This document shows, piece by piece, positions 17,380-25,897 of a stretch of 64,000 nucleotides of DNA. Origin of the DNA: Sagittula sp. P11 (GTDB taxonomy: Bacteria; Pseudomonadota; Alphaproteobacteria; Rhodobacterales; Rhodobacteraceae); the NCBI RefSeq assembly GCF_002814095.1, contig NZ_CP021913.1, forward strand, positions 1,922,001-1,986,000, written 5' to 3'. The notes under the pieces are model-generated. The model did not search any database. It saw only the letters and a list, made by a program, of their open reading frames with translations, and had not been told where the DNA came from. Each line of letters opens with the position of its first letter. The first letter of the stretch is position 1. The translations under genes were made by a program, and so were the position numbers.

Positions 17380-19017
17380 ATGTCCAAACGCCGTATCCTC
17401 TCGCTCTGGTTTCCCCGCCTCGGCGCCGAACGCTGGCTGCGGGCGGAGCCGCATCTTGCCGGGCAACCCTTTGCCACCGTCGCCTCTGACGGCAACGCCC
17501 AGACGCTGGCCGCGCTCTCTGTCGAGGCCACGGCCGCGGGGTTGTCCCGCGGGCAGTCCCTGCGCGATGCCCATGCGCTCTGCGCGACGCTGCTGACCCG
17601 CCCCGCGATGGCGCACCGCGAACAGGGGTTCCTCGACGCGCTGCACCGCTGGGCAGGCAAGTTCTCGCCCTGGGTCGCGGCAGAGCCGCCCGACGCGCTG
17701 GTGATCGACCTGACCGGCTGCGCGCATCTCTTCGGCGGAGAACGGCAGCTGTGCGATCAGGTCGCGCGCGACTGTGCCGACCTTGGCCTGACGGTGCGGC
17801 TCGGGCTTGCCGACACGCTGGGGGCGGCCTGGGCGCTGGCGCGGTTCGCCGAAGGGGGGCGCAGCGTGGCCCGCTCCGGCGACGCCATCGACCAGGAGGC
17901 CCCCGCGACCCGCGCCCGGGCCGGCAAGCGCCGGGCGATCTCCGATGTCCCGGCCGGCGGTCCTGTGGCCACGCGCATCGCCGCCCCCGGTGCCGCGTGG
18001 GGGGCGCTGTCCGCCCTGCCGATCAGCGCCCTGCGCCTGCCGCCGCAGACGGTCGAACAACTCACGCGGCTGGGCCTGCGGCAGGTGGGCGACATCCTCG
18101 GCCAGCCACGCGCCGGCCTGGCGCGGCGCTTCGGGCGCGGGCTGGTCGAACGGCTGGATCAGGCCATGGGCAGCGCGCCGGAACCGGTCTCTCCGAAGGC
18201 CGCGCCGGAACGCTTTGCCGTGCGCATGTCCTTCCCCGATCCCATCGGGCTGGAGGACGACGTGGCAGAGGCCTTTGCCCGCATGACGGAGCGCCTCTGC
18301 GCCCGGCTGAAGAACGCCGGGCGCGGCGTCCGCACCCTGCGGATGGAAATCCACCGCTGCGATCACGAGATGATCTGGCAGACGGTGACCGCCGCCCGCG
18401 CCGCGGATCAGGCACACCGGCTGGTGCCGCTGATGAAGCTGAAGATCCCCGGGATGGACGCGGGCCCCGGCATCGACATGCTGCGGCTGGAGGCGCTGGT
18501 GACGGAACCGCTGCACGCCCGCATCACCGCCGGCCATGCAGAGGCGGCGGCCCTCGGCGCCCGCCGCCGCGACAGGGGCGCCGCGCTGGAGGACCTGATC
18601 GGCCGCCTCGGCGCCCGGCTGGGGATGGAGGCCGTCACCCGCCGCCATCCCGCCGACAGCCACATCCCCGAGAAGGGCTCGAAGGTGGTGCCCGCCGCCT
18701 GGACAGATCCCTCCCGCGACTGGCAGCCGCCGCCGCGCCCGCGTCCGCTGATGCTCTGGCATCCGGAGCCGGTCCACGCACCCGACACGCCGCGCCTGCC
18801 CGGCCGGTTCCGCTGGCGCGGGCGGGACTGGCAGGCGACGGGGCAAATCGGCCCGGAACGCATCGCGCCGGAATGGTGGTTCGACGATCCGGCCTGGCGC
18901 TCCGGCCATCGCGACTACTGGCAGGTGGAGACCGACCGGGGCGACCGGCTGTGGCTGTTCTACGCCCACGGCGGGACACTGTCGTCCGGCTGGTTCTGCC
19001 ATGGCAGCTTTGCCTGA
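17380..19017 (+). CDS. imuB: Y-family DNA polymerase-like protein ImuB
   Basis: ImuB is a catalytically defective Y-family polymerase homologue that bridges ImuA, the beta clamp and DnaE2 in SOS mutagenesis. The 545-residue protein starts MSKRRILSLWFPRLGAERWL, typical of ImuB. It has palm/finger-region motifs (LVIDLTGCAHLFGGE, LGLADTLGAAWALARF) and a long C-terminal tail with a late WFCHGSFA end. The catalytic carboxylates of active Y polymerases are not in place (LSLWFPRL rather than a DxD-type motif). A LexA box lies directly upstream. imuA and dnaE2 are not adjacent; imuA normally precedes imuB. Confidence 0.88.
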   Translation: MSKRRILSLWFPRLGAERWLRAEPHLAGQPFATVASDGNAQTLAALSVEATAAGLSRGQSLRDAHALCATLLTRPAMAHREQGFLDALHRWAGKFSPWVAAEPPDALVIDLTGCAHLFGGERQLCDQVARDCADLGLTVRLGLADTLGAAWALARFAEGGRSVARSGDAIDQEAPATRARAGKRRAISDVPAGGPVATRIAAPGAAWGALSALPISALRLPPQTVEQLTRLGLRQVGDILGQPRAGLARRFGRGLVERLDQAMGSAPEPVSPKAAPERFAVRMSFPDPIGLEDDVAEAFARMTERLCARLKNAGRGVRTLRMEIHRCDHEMIWQTVTAARAADQAHRLVPLMKLKIPGMDAGPGIDMLRLEALVTEPLHARITAGHAEAAALGARRRDRGAALEDLIGRLGARLGMEAVTRRHPADSHIPEKGSKVVPAAWTDPSRDWQPPPRPRPLMLWHPEPVHAPDTPRLPGRFRWRGRDWQATGQIGPERIAPEWWFDDPAWRSGHRDYWQVETDRGDRLWLFYAHGGTLSSGWFCHGSFA

Positions 19018-19039
19018 GGCGGTCAGCCGGTCGCCGCAG

Positions 19040-19597
19040 CTACTCCGCCGTCACGATCCGGCTGCCCAGAGAGGACAGCGACTCGTCGATAAGGTCCAGA
19101 ACCTCGTGCGTGGGGGCGATGCTGCGCGGATAGCGGGGCGCGGCACGGTCGTTCAGCACCGCCGCCTCCCAGCCGGAGGTGGTGGCAAAGAACGCCTCCG
19201 CCCCGGCACGCCCGTGCAGGTGAAGAAACCCGCCGATCACCGTGTCGAGGTAGCTGAGCAGGATCGCGTTCTCCGGACCGGGGGCCCCGCTGTGTTCCGG
19301 CGGGACGGAGTATATCGCGATCTGCCCGGCCTCGCTGTCATGGGTCACGTCCGCCGTGGCGTCGTGGCGGGCATAGGCCGCCTCCCGCAGGTCGAGCGCG
19401 GCCCAGTCGCCATCGGGCACCGGGGCAATCGCCCCTTCGACCTGACCGGCAGGATCGCGCACCACGCTCAGGTAGCACAGGGCGCGCTGCGGCGTCGCCA
19501 CCCAGGTCCGCCGCCAACCGCGCACCGTTGCGGGCAGGCAGGGCGCGTGCGCATGGGTGGCCGCGTTCACAAGCGAGCCGTAACCGAAGAAAAACAT
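19040..19597 (-). CDS. Gamma-glutamylcyclotransferase-like (GGCT/AIG2 fold) protein
   Basis: The ~185-residue protein begins MFFFGYGSLVN, the GYGSL substrate-loop motif of GGCT/ChaC/AIG2 folds. It continues with a RGWRRTW strand and PDGDWAALDLREAAYARHDAT, where the E-x-x-Y segment carries the usual general-acid glutamate. Family members cyclise gamma-glutamyl groups to 5-oxoproline, often in glutathione turnover. Upstream in-frame ATGs at 19606 and 19615 exist, but only 19597 places the GYGSL strand at the N terminus as in the family. It is divergent from the NsrR-like gene. Confidence 0.75.
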   Translation of the reverse strand: MFFFGYGSLVNAATHAHAPCLPATVRGWRRTWVATPQRALCYLSVVRDPAGQVEGAIAPVPDGDWAALDLREAAYARHDATADVTHDSEAGQIAIYSVPPEHSGAPGPENAILLSYLDTVIGGFLHLHGRAGAEAFFATTSGWEAAVLNDRAAPRYPRSIAPTHEVLDLIDESLSSLGSRIVTAE

Positions 19598-19628
19598 GCT
19601 TCTCATAGACGGCATTTATTTGGCCAAA

Positions 19629-19642
19629 TTGATGCATGTCAA
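19629..19642. promoter_or_regulatory. FNR/Dnr-type box between GGCT and Rrf2 genes
   Basis: TTGATGCATGTCAA is a 14-bp dyad, TTGAT-N4-GTCAA, that matches the FNR/FnrL/Dnr consensus (TTGAY-N4-RTCAA). It lies 60 nt upstream of the GTG start of the NsrR-like gene and could control either divergent gene in response to low oxygen or NO. Confidence 0.6.
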
Positions 19643-19702
19643 ACGCTTGTCCCCCGCGAGATGCCATACAGACCGCGCAACAAAGGGATCGGAGGGCCGT
19701 CC

Positions 19703-20218
19703 GTGCGAGTCACCAAGAGAACCAACATCGCCATGCGCGTCCTGATGTATTGCGCGGCGCACACCGGACGACTGGTGACCAAGCACGAGATCGCGCAGGT
19801 CTGCAACGCCTCGGAAAACCACCTTGCACAGGTCATCAACCAGCTTGCCCAGCTTGGCTTCCTGCACACCCAGCGCGGCCGCAACGGCGGGCTGGAACTG
19901 GCACGCCCGGCCAGCGAGATCGTCATCGGCGACGTCTTCCGCCACCTGGAGCAGCCAGTACCGCTGGCCGAGTGCTTTGCCGACGTGGACAACACCTGTC
20001 CGCTGACAGAGGCCTGCCGCCTGCGCGACCTGCTGACCAAGGCCGCGAACTCCTTCTACGAGACGCTCGACCCGATCACGCTGGACACGCTGGTGTGCGA
20101 CAATGTTCCGCTTCTGGACATCATCGCACCGCAGGCGAAATGCTCTGGCCGGGCGTCGGTTGCGGCACGGGCCAAAGGGGCCGACAGCGCGCTTGTCATC
20201 GCCGAAGGCATCCACTAG
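19703..20218 (+). CDS. Rrf2 family transcriptional regulator, NsrR-like
   Basis: The 171-residue regulator starts with GTG at 19703, placed after GGAGGG. It begins MRVTKRTNIAMRVLMYCAAH, close to NsrR N termini (MRLTxxTDYAxRxLMYxA). A winged-helix DNA-binding domain (HEIAQVCNASENHLAQVINQL, then QRGRNGGLELARP) is followed by three cysteines (AECFADVDNTCPLTEAC) that match the Fe-S ligand region of NsrR. NsrR senses nitric oxide through its cluster and represses NO-detoxification genes. Those targets are not adjacent. An FNR-like box lies upstream. Confidence 0.85.
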   Translation: MRVTKRTNIAMRVLMYCAAHTGRLVTKHEIAQVCNASENHLAQVINQLAQLGFLHTQRGRNGGLELARPASEIVIGDVFRHLEQPVPLAECFADVDNTCPLTEACRLRDLLTKAANSFYETLDPITLDTLVCDNVPLLDIIAPQAKCSGRASVAARAKGADSALVIAEGIH

Positions 20219-20228
20219 CGTCCGGAAA

Positions 20229-20386
20229 ATCCAGACGGGAGAACCGGCAAGCGCCGGTGCCGAAGGCGCAACCGCCCCGGAAACGCTCAGGCCCAAGGAC
20301 CGTCGGGGGAAAGAAGACTCTGGAGAGTGGCGCGTCACGCGTCCGCCGAAGGGATAACGATCTCAGGCGACGGGACAGAGGGGGCA
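20229..20386 (+). promoter_or_regulatory. Tandem glycine riboswitch
   Basis: Two consecutive aptamers lie between the nsrR-like stop and gcvT. The first (about 20232-20310) reads ACGGGAGAACCGG ... GCCGAAGGCGCAACCGCC ... GAAACGCTCAGGCCCAAGGA CCGT, with all conserved blocks of the class. The second (about 20313-20386) reads CTCTGGAGAGTGGCGC ... CGCCGAAGGGATAACGATC TCAGGCGACGGGACAGAGG. Both aptamers share GAGA-, GCCGAAGG- and CTCAGG-type cores. Glycine binding usually turns on the downstream cleavage-system genes. The expression platform would lie in 20387-20455. Confidence 0.9.
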
Positions 20387-20461
20387 GACGCGGCGTGCCG
20401 AGGGGCGCGCCAGACCTGTCCCGGCGCGATGCTGCCCCGGGAACGACCTAGAGGAGCGCGC

Positions 20462-21604
20462 ATGGCCCACGACCATAGCCACGACCATGATGACGACGAG
20501 GACGGCCTGAAGGAAACCGTGCTGAACGGGCTGCACCGTTCGCTGGGCGCCAAGATGGTGCCCTTCGCCGGTTACGAGATGCCGGTGCAATACGGCCTTG
20601 GCGTCATGAAGGAACACCTTCACACCCGCGCCGCCGCCGGCCTGTTCGACGTGTCCCACATGGGCCAGGTCGTGCTGCGCGGCCCCGGGCTGGACGAGGC
20701 GCTGGAAAAGATCGTGCCGGTGGACATCGCGAACCTGCCCGAGGACCGACAGAAGTACGGTTATCTCACCAACGCCGACGGCGGGATCGTCGACGACCTG
20801 ATGATCGCCCGGCGCGAGGATCACCTGTTCGTGGTGGTCAACGCCGCCTGCAAGGACACCGACCTCACCCTGATGCGCGCCGCGCTGGAGCCGGAAGGCA
20901 TCCGCGTGAAGCTGCTGGAAAACCGCGCGCTGATCGCGCTGCAGGGCCCGGCTGCGGAGGACGTCCTGGCCGAGCATCACCCCGCCGTCCGCGACATGAA
21001 GTTCATGGACGTGGCAACGCTGCCCCTTGGCGGCGCGGAATGCTGGGTGTCGCGTTCGGGCTACACCGGCGAGGACGGGTTCGAGATCTCGCTGCCCAAT
21101 CAATCGGCAGAGGCCTTTGTGAAGGCACTGCTGCAGGACCCGCGGGTCGAGCCCATCGGCCTCGGCGCACGGGATTCGTTGCGGCTCGAGGCCGGGCTGT
21201 GCCTTTATGGCCAGGACATCGACGAGACGACGACGCCGGTCGAGGCCGGTCTGACATGGGCCATGGGCAAGCGCCGCAAGACGGAGGGCGGCTTCGAGGG
21301 GGCGGATTACATCCTTGGCCAGCTTGCCGACGGTGTGAAGCGCAAGCGCGTCGGCCTGCGGCCCGAGGGCCGGGCGCCGATGCGGTCGGGCGTGCCGCTC
21401 TTCGACGCGGAGACCGGCGGCACGCAAATCGGCGAGGTGACCTCCGGCGGGTTCGGTCCGACGGTTGGCGGGCCGGTGGCTATGGGCTACGTCGCGACGG
21501 ACTTCGCAGGCGAGGGAACGCGGCTGTGGGGCGAGGTACGGGGCAAGCGGATGGCGGTCGATGTCGCCGCGCTGCCTTTCGTTCCGGCAGGATTCAAACG
21601 GTGA
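20462..21604 (+). CDS. gcvT: Glycine cleavage system T protein (aminomethyltransferase)
   Basis: GcvT moves the methylene group from the lipoyl-bound aminomethyl of GcvH to tetrahydrofolate, releasing ammonia. The 380-residue protein has the family core (LFDVSHMGQV, KYGYLTNADGGIVDDLMI, SRSGYTGEDGFEI, RLEAGLCLYG, TPVEAGLTW). ATG 20462 follows GAGGAG at a good distance; the open frame upstream overlaps the riboswitch and is not coding. The N terminus carries an unusual acidic/histidine extension (HDHSHDHDDDED, residues 3-14) before the normal start region. gcvH follows after 18 nt; gcvP is absent from the operon. Confidence 0.94.
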   Translation: MAHDHSHDHDDDEDGLKETVLNGLHRSLGAKMVPFAGYEMPVQYGLGVMKEHLHTRAAAGLFDVSHMGQVVLRGPGLDEALEKIVPVDIANLPEDRQKYGYLTNADGGIVDDLMIARREDHLFVVVNAACKDTDLTLMRAALEPEGIRVKLLENRALIALQGPAAEDVLAEHHPAVRDMKFMDVATLPLGGAECWVSRSGYTGEDGFEISLPNQSAEAFVKALLQDPRVEPIGLGARDSLRLEAGLCLYGQDIDETTTPVEAGLTWAMGKRRKTEGGFEGADYILGQLADGVKRKRVGLRPEGRAPMRSGVPLFDAETGGTQIGEVTSGGFGPTVGGPVAMGYVATDFAGEGTRLWGEVRGKRMAVDVAALPFVPAGFKR

Positions 21605-21622
21605 ACGGACAGGAGACGACAC

Positions 21623-21982
21623 ATGAAATTCACCGAAGAGCATGAATGGCTCGAAGTCGAAGGCGACCTCGTTGTCGTCGGCATCACGGCGCACGCTGCC
21701 GAACAACTGGGCGACGTGGTCTTTGTCGAACTGCCCGATGTCGGGCGTGAGGTTTCGAAGGACGACGAGGTCGTGGTCATCGAATCCGTGAAAGCGGCGT
21801 CGGACATCCTCGCGCCGCTGGACGGCGAGATCGTGGAGGTCAACGAGGCGATCGTCGAGGACCCGGGCAAGGTGAACGAGGACCCCGAAGGGGACGCCTG
21901 GTTCTTCAAGCTCAAGGTCGAGGACCTGTCCGAGCTGGAGGACATGATGGATGAAGCGGCCTACAAGAAGTTCATTTCCTGA
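21623..21982 (+). CDS. gcvH: Glycine cleavage system H protein
   Basis: GcvH is the lipoyl carrier that shuttles the aminomethyl group between GcvP, GcvT and GcvL. The protein has 119 residues, with N-terminal [14 protein letters not shown] and the lipoylation lysine K57 in ESVKAASD. The start is preceded by a purine-rich ACAGGAGACGAC ribosome binding site. It is translated from the same riboswitch-controlled transcript as gcvT. The usual third gene, gcvP, does not follow; a small unknown gene and serB do. Confidence 0.96.
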   Translation: MKFTEEHEWLEVEGDLVVVGITAHAAEQLGDVVFVELPDVGREVSKDDEVVVIESVKAASDILAPLDGEIVEVNEAIVEDPGKVNEDPEGDAWFFKLKVEDLSELEDMMDEAAYKKFIS

Positions 21983-21998
21983 GGCTGCCTCTCTGGCT

Positions 21999-22028
21999 GG
22001 GGCGGTGGCGCAAAGCCCCGCCCTACCC
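21999..22028. repeat. Short intergenic palindrome, GTAGGGCGG family (copy 4, inverted)
   Basis: GGGGCGGTGGCGCAAAGCCC then CGCCCTACCC is the reverse complement of the family consensus. It lies 17 bases after the gcvH stop and may also end the gcv transcript. Confidence 0.6.
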
Positions 22029-22078
22029 ACGGGCGCGCCCGTGGCCGGTGGATGCCCGCCGTCCGCAGGGGTGAACCG

Positions 22079-22369
22079 ATGGAGATGACACCGCCACAGT
22101 CCGCAGTCTGGACGCAGGTCGGCAAGGCGCTGTCGCACCAGATCTTCGACCGCTTCGAGCGGTTCGAGGACGCAGTGGACGAAGCGGTCTCCGGCATCGC
22201 ACCCGACGAACGCCCGGTCCTGCGCGGATTGCTGGAGGACATGCTGGCCAGCGGCGAGGACGCCCGATCCCTGTGGGAGACCAGCGGCGCAGGCATCGCC
22301 TTTCAGGACGCCCGCGGCGCCCGAATGGCAATGGAGATGCTGCTGCAGGCGGTGAAGTCGAAGGGCTGA
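22079..22369 (+). CDS. Small helical protein, function unknown
   Basis: This 96-residue acidic, all-helical-looking protein starts MEMTPPQSAVWTQVGKAL after AGGGGTG. It is rich in Glu, Asp, Ala and Arg, with heptad-like hydrophobics (IFDRFERFEDAVDEAV). There is no signal peptide, membrane segment or known motif. It lies between gcvH and serB on the same strand. An in-frame ATG at 22052 lacks a ribosome binding site. Confidence 0.6.
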   Translation: MEMTPPQSAVWTQVGKALSHQIFDRFERFEDAVDEAVSGIAPDERPVLRGLLEDMLASGEDARSLWETSGAGIAFQDARGARMAMEMLLQAVKSKG

Positions 22370-22443
22370 ACACCGCCCCGGCGTCTGGTCCTTCCCGCGC
22401 CGGCGTGCTTAAAGCGCGCGACATTCCTTGTCGGGGGACCTTC

Positions 22444-23307
22444 ATGCTTATCGCCTCGCTCATCGCGAAACCGGGCACGCTGGACGCGGCCCTTGTGGAC
22501 AGCCTGCGCAACGCCTTCGGGGGCGGCACCGCGACCTGGCTTTCTCCGGACGAAGCCGCCGAATTTCCGCTGGAGGTGAAGCCCGGCAATTTCGACGAGG
22601 TGCGCGACAGCATCACGACACAGGCGGACCTGAACCTCGTCCCCGCCGAGAACCGCCGCAAGAAGATGCTGCTGGCCGACATGGACAGCACGATGATCCA
22701 GCAGGAGTGCATCGACGAACTGGCCGAAGAGGCGGGCGTCGGCGCGCATGTGAAGGACATCACCGCGCGGGCGATGAACGGGGAACTGGACTTCGAAGGC
22801 GCGCTGATCGAGCGTGTCGCGCTGCTGAAGGGTCTGCCGGAAAGCGTCATCGACAAGGTCGTGGCCGAACGCATCACGCTGATGCCGGGCGGCCAGACCC
22901 TGATCGACACGATGCACGCCGCGAGCGGACATGCGGCGCTGGTGTCGGGCGGCTTCACCGCCTTCACCGCGCGCGTGTCGGCGCTTCTGGGTTTCGACGA
23001 GAACCGTGCCAACACCCTGCTGATCGACGCGGGCCAGCTGACGGGTGAGGTCGGGCGTCCGATCCTCGGCCGCGAGGCGAAGATCGAGGCACTGGAACAG
23101 ATCACCGCGCGGCTCGGCATCACGGAGGCCGATGCCGTCGCAGTGGGCGACGGGGCCAACGATCTCGGGATGCTGAACCGGGCAGGCATGGGCGTCGCGC
23201 TGCACGCCAAGCCCAGCGTGCAGGCGCAATGTGACCTGAGGATCAACCATGGCGACCTGACGGCGTTGCTGTTCCTGCAGGGCTACGCCCGGTCCGACTT
23301 TGCCTAG
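22444..23307 (+). CDS. serB: Phosphoserine phosphatase
   Basis: SerB dephosphorylates O-phosphoserine in the last step of serine synthesis. The 287-residue HAD-family protein has motif I DMDST (79-83) with the nucleophile and general-acid aspartates. The motif II region is LVSGGFTAFT, and motif III/IV is GDGANDLGML. The N-terminal ~75 residues form the ACT-like domain of the longer SerB type. A GGGGGACC ribosome binding site lies close to ATG 22444. Its proximity to riboswitch-controlled gcvTH fits glycine-serine interconversion. It converges with the asparaginase gene, leaving only 3 bases between stops. Confidence 0.95.
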   Translation: MLIASLIAKPGTLDAALVDSLRNAFGGGTATWLSPDEAAEFPLEVKPGNFDEVRDSITTQADLNLVPAENRRKKMLLADMDSTMIQQECIDELAEEAGVGAHVKDITARAMNGELDFEGALIERVALLKGLPESVIDKVVAERITLMPGGQTLIDTMHAASGHAALVSGGFTAFTARVSALLGFDENRANTLLIDAGQLTGEVGRPILGREAKIEALEQITARLGITEADAVAVGDGANDLGMLNRAGMGVALHAKPSVQAQCDLRINHGDLTALLFLQGYARSDFA

Positions 23308-23310
23308 ACG

Positions 23311-24303
23311 CTAGAAGACGCCGGGGGCGGGGCGGACCCAACCGGTGACGCGCCCGTCCCAGTTGCGGATCTCGGGGTTGAGGAAGCGCTTCACGTCGGG
23401 GTGCTCTGCACTCAACACCCCCAGGCGGACGAGGATCGCCGCCATGGCGCATTCGGAGGCGCGCGTGGCCCCGTCCGCGATCTTCAGCGATATGCCAAGC
23501 CCGCGCTCCGGCAGGATGGCGATGAAGTAGCCTTCGGCGCCGGTCTTGATTGCCACCGGCTCTTTCGCGGCCTGCATCATCAGCGTGCAGGCACGGCCCT
23601 CGCCCGCGACCAGCAGCGGATGGGCGATCATCGCCTCCACCAGCCTGGCCGCCGAGCGTGACAGAAGGTCGCCCCGCTGGCTGGCCGTCGCGTAGAATGC
23701 CATCGCCCGGGCCATGCCCGCCATGGAGGTGGCGAAGTTCGGCGCGGAACAGCCGTCGATTCCGAAGCCGGGGGATTCCATTTCGGTGACTTCCTCGAAG
23801 GCCGAAAGGCAGGCCCTCTGCACCGGGTGATCCGGGTCGCAATACTCCGCCCCTGCGCCGAGGTGACGGGTCAGCGTCAGGAAGCCGGTGTGCTTGCCCG
23901 AGCAGTTGTTGAGAACCCGGCCCGGCTCCTGGCCGTCGCGGATCATCCCGAGCCACAGGTCCTTGTCGCGCGAGGGCTGCGGCCCGCAGATCAGGTCACT
24001 CTCCGACCGGCCGATATCCGCCAGCCATTCGCGCACCGCGCCATTGTGAACGGGCGCCCCTTCGTGGGACGCGCAGGACAGCGCAAGCCGTTCGGTCGAC
24101 AGGGAAAATGCGTCCGCCGCGCCCGAGGCGACAAGCGGCAGGGCCTGGATCATCTTGGCCGAACTGCGCGGCAGGATCACGGCTTCGGGATCTCCCCAGG
24201 CCTCGACGATTTCGCCGGTGCCGTCACAGACCACAGCATGGCCTGCATGCACGCTTTCTGCCAGCGGTCCGCGCCAGACTTCCACCATCATCCGAGCTGC
24301 CAT
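23311..24303 (-). CDS. Asparaginase II family protein (Rhizobium etli-type)
   Basis: The 330-residue protein belongs to the asparaginase_II family (PF06089 type), unrelated to E. coli AnsA/B. Signature segments include the RSSAKMIQALPLV loop, CASHEGAPVHNGAV, NNCSGKHTGFL and GIDGCSAPNFATSM. The SxK and cysteine motifs are the zinc/catalytic region in characterised R. etli-type enzymes. It probably hydrolyses L-asparagine to aspartate and ammonia in the cytoplasm; no signal peptide is visible. ATG 24303 follows a strong AAAGGAGG ribosome binding site. Confidence 0.9.
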   Translation of the reverse strand: MAARMMVEVWRGPLAESVHAGHAVVCDGTGEIVEAWGDPEAVILPRSSAKMIQALPLVASGAADAFSLSTERLALSCASHEGAPVHNGAVREWLADIGRSESDLICGPQPSRDKDLWLGMIRDGQEPGRVLNNCSGKHTGFLTLTRHLGAGAEYCDPDHPVQRACLSAFEEVTEMESPGFGIDGCSAPNFATSMAGMARAMAFYATASQRGDLLSRSAARLVEAMIAHPLLVAGEGRACTLMMQAAKEPVAIKTGAEGYFIAILPERGLGISLKIADGATRASECAMAAILVRLGVLSAEHPDVKRFLNPEIRNWDGRVTGWVRPAPGVF

Positions 24304-24471
24304 TCCGACCTCCTTTCGCCTGAGCGACTTTCTGCCAACGGGGCTTTCGCATTTTGCTTTTTTCAGGCTAAAGTCCTGCCGTCGAGAGAAAACACCGCCG
24401 CGGACCACAATGGTCGGGACAGGGCCGGGAACGCGGACGGTCAGAGGCATGGACAGCTGGAGGCTGCAGGA

Positions 24472-25002
24472 ATGAATTCTACTCTTGGTCGCATGGTTGG
24501 CGCCGTGGCGATGATGTTGGGCGCGACCTTTGCACAGGCGCAGGAAAGCAGCACGAACCGGGTCGACGCGATGACCGACTGGTCGGTGTTCGAGGGTCAG
24601 AACCCGCGCGAATGCTGGGCTGTCACCACGTACAAGGAAAGCGTGAACACCAAGGATGGCCGCGTGGTCGCCGTGACCCGGGGCGAGATCCTCCTGATGG
24701 TGTTCTTCCGCCCCGAAGCGGGCGTCAACGGCCAGGTGGCCTTTACCGGCGGCTACCCGTTTGCGCCGGGCTCGACCGTGAACGTCACGGTCGATGGCAC
24801 CGAGCTCGAGATGTACACCGAGGGCGAGTGGGCATGGCCCGCCACGCCGCAGGACGACGCCAAGCTGGTCACCGCGATGAAGCGGGGCTCCAGTGCCGTG
24901 CTGACCGCCGTGTCCTCGCGCGGGACCACCACGAAGGACACCTTCTCCCTGCTGGGCTTCACTGCCGCGGTCGAGGACGCCGAAACGCGCTGCAAGTCCT
25001 GA
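24472..25002 (+). CDS. IalB family invasion-associated locus B-like protein
   Basis: The 176-residue exported protein starts with a signal peptide (MNSTLGRMVGAVAMML to FAQAQES) after a GGAGGCTGCAGGA ribosome binding site. The mature region has the IalB pattern: DWSVFEGQNPRECWAVT near the N terminus, GYPFAPGSTVNVTVDG in the centre, and a C-terminal cysteine (ETRCKS) that would disulfide-bond with the first cysteine. IalB-like proteins are common in alphaproteobacteria outside pathogens; the role here is unknown. It lies 10 nt before dgoK but is probably a separate function. Confidence 0.85.
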   Translation: MNSTLGRMVGAVAMMLGATFAQAQESSTNRVDAMTDWSVFEGQNPRECWAVTTYKESVNTKDGRVVAVTRGEILLMVFFRPEAGVNGQVAFTGGYPFAPGSTVNVTVDGTELEMYTEGEWAWPATPQDDAKLVTAMKRGSSAVLTAVSSRGTTTKDTFSLLGFTAAVEDAETRCKS

Positions 25003-25012
25003 CGCGTCTGAC

Positions 25013-25897
25013 ATGAGCGCTCCGGACTGGATTGCCGCCGACTGGGGCACGTCGCACCTGCGCCTCTGGATGATGCAGGGCGACGCCCCCGTGCGCCGGA
25101 TCGACGACCCGCGCGGCATGTCGAAACTGTCTCCGGACGGTTACGAAGCCGTGCTTCTGGAGCTTCTGGGCGACAGCCTGACCGGTCCGACCGATGTCAT
25201 CATCTGCGGCATGGCCGGGGCGCGGCAGGGCTGGAAGGAAGCGCCATACGCCTCGGTGCCCTGCGCGATCCCCTCCGAAGGTATCCCTGTCCCCACCTCC
25301 GATCCCCGGCTGCGCGTGCGCATCCTGCCGGGGATGAGCCAGTCCGCCCCGCCCGATGTCATGCGCGGCGAAGAAACCCAGATCGGCGGTTTCCTTGCCG
25401 CTGAGTCCGGCTTCGACGGCGTTCTCTGCCTTCCGGGCACGCATACCAAGTGGGTGCATGTCAGCGCGGCAGAGGTCGTTTCCTTCCGGACCTTCATGAC
25501 CGGCGAGATGTTCGACCTTCTGTCGAAACAGTCGGTCCTGCGCTTTTCCGTCGGCGAAGGCTGGGAACAGGACACCTTCCTCGAAGCCGTCGATCAGGCG
25601 ATGGGCCGGCCCGCGACGGTCGCGGCGGATCTCTTTGCCATCCGCGCCGGGAGCCTTCTCTCCGGCGATGGACCCGGCGCTGCCCGCGCCCGGCTGTCGG
25701 GCCTGCTGATCGGCCTCGAACTTGCCGGCGCAAGACCCTACTGGCTGGGGCAGCAGGTCGTCATCCTCGGCGAAAACGCACTGGCAGAAATCTATCGCAC
25801 CGCGCTTGCGGCGCAATCGGCCATGGTACGCACCGTGTCCGTCGAAGGCGTGACACTGGCCGGCCTGACTGCGGCCTACAGAAAAGGAACCGCCTGA
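25013..25897 (+). CDS. dgoK: 2-dehydro-3-deoxygalactonokinase
   Basis: DgoK phosphorylates 2-keto-3-deoxygalactonate with ATP in the De Ley-Doudoroff (D-galactose/galactonate) pathway. The 294-residue protein has the family N terminus ([16 protein letters not shown]), [16 protein letters not shown], the ETQIGGFL block and [11 protein letters not shown] near the nucleotide site. Its stop overlaps the dgoA start as ATGA (25895-25899). The galactonate dehydratase gene is not in the window. Confidence 0.93.
   Translation: MSAPDWIAADWGTSHLRLWMMQGDAPVRRIDDPRGMSKLSPDGYEAVLLELLGDSLTGPTDVIICGMAGARQGWKEAPYASVPCAIPSEGIPVPTSDPRLRVRILPGMSQSAPPDVMRGEETQIGGFLAAESGFDGVLCLPGTHTKWVHVSAAEVVSFRTFMTGEMFDLLSKQSVLRFSVGEGWEQDTFLEAVDQAMGRPATVAADLFAIRAGSLLSGDGPGAARARLSGLLIGLELAGARPYWLGQQVVILGENALAEIYRTALAAQSAMVRTVSVEGVTLAGLTAAYRKGTA

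Noticed and set aside
20327-20461. Upstream extension of gcvT
   Set aside because: It overlaps the second glycine aptamer and starts without a ribosome binding site; the ATG at 20462 with GAGGAG fits the family.
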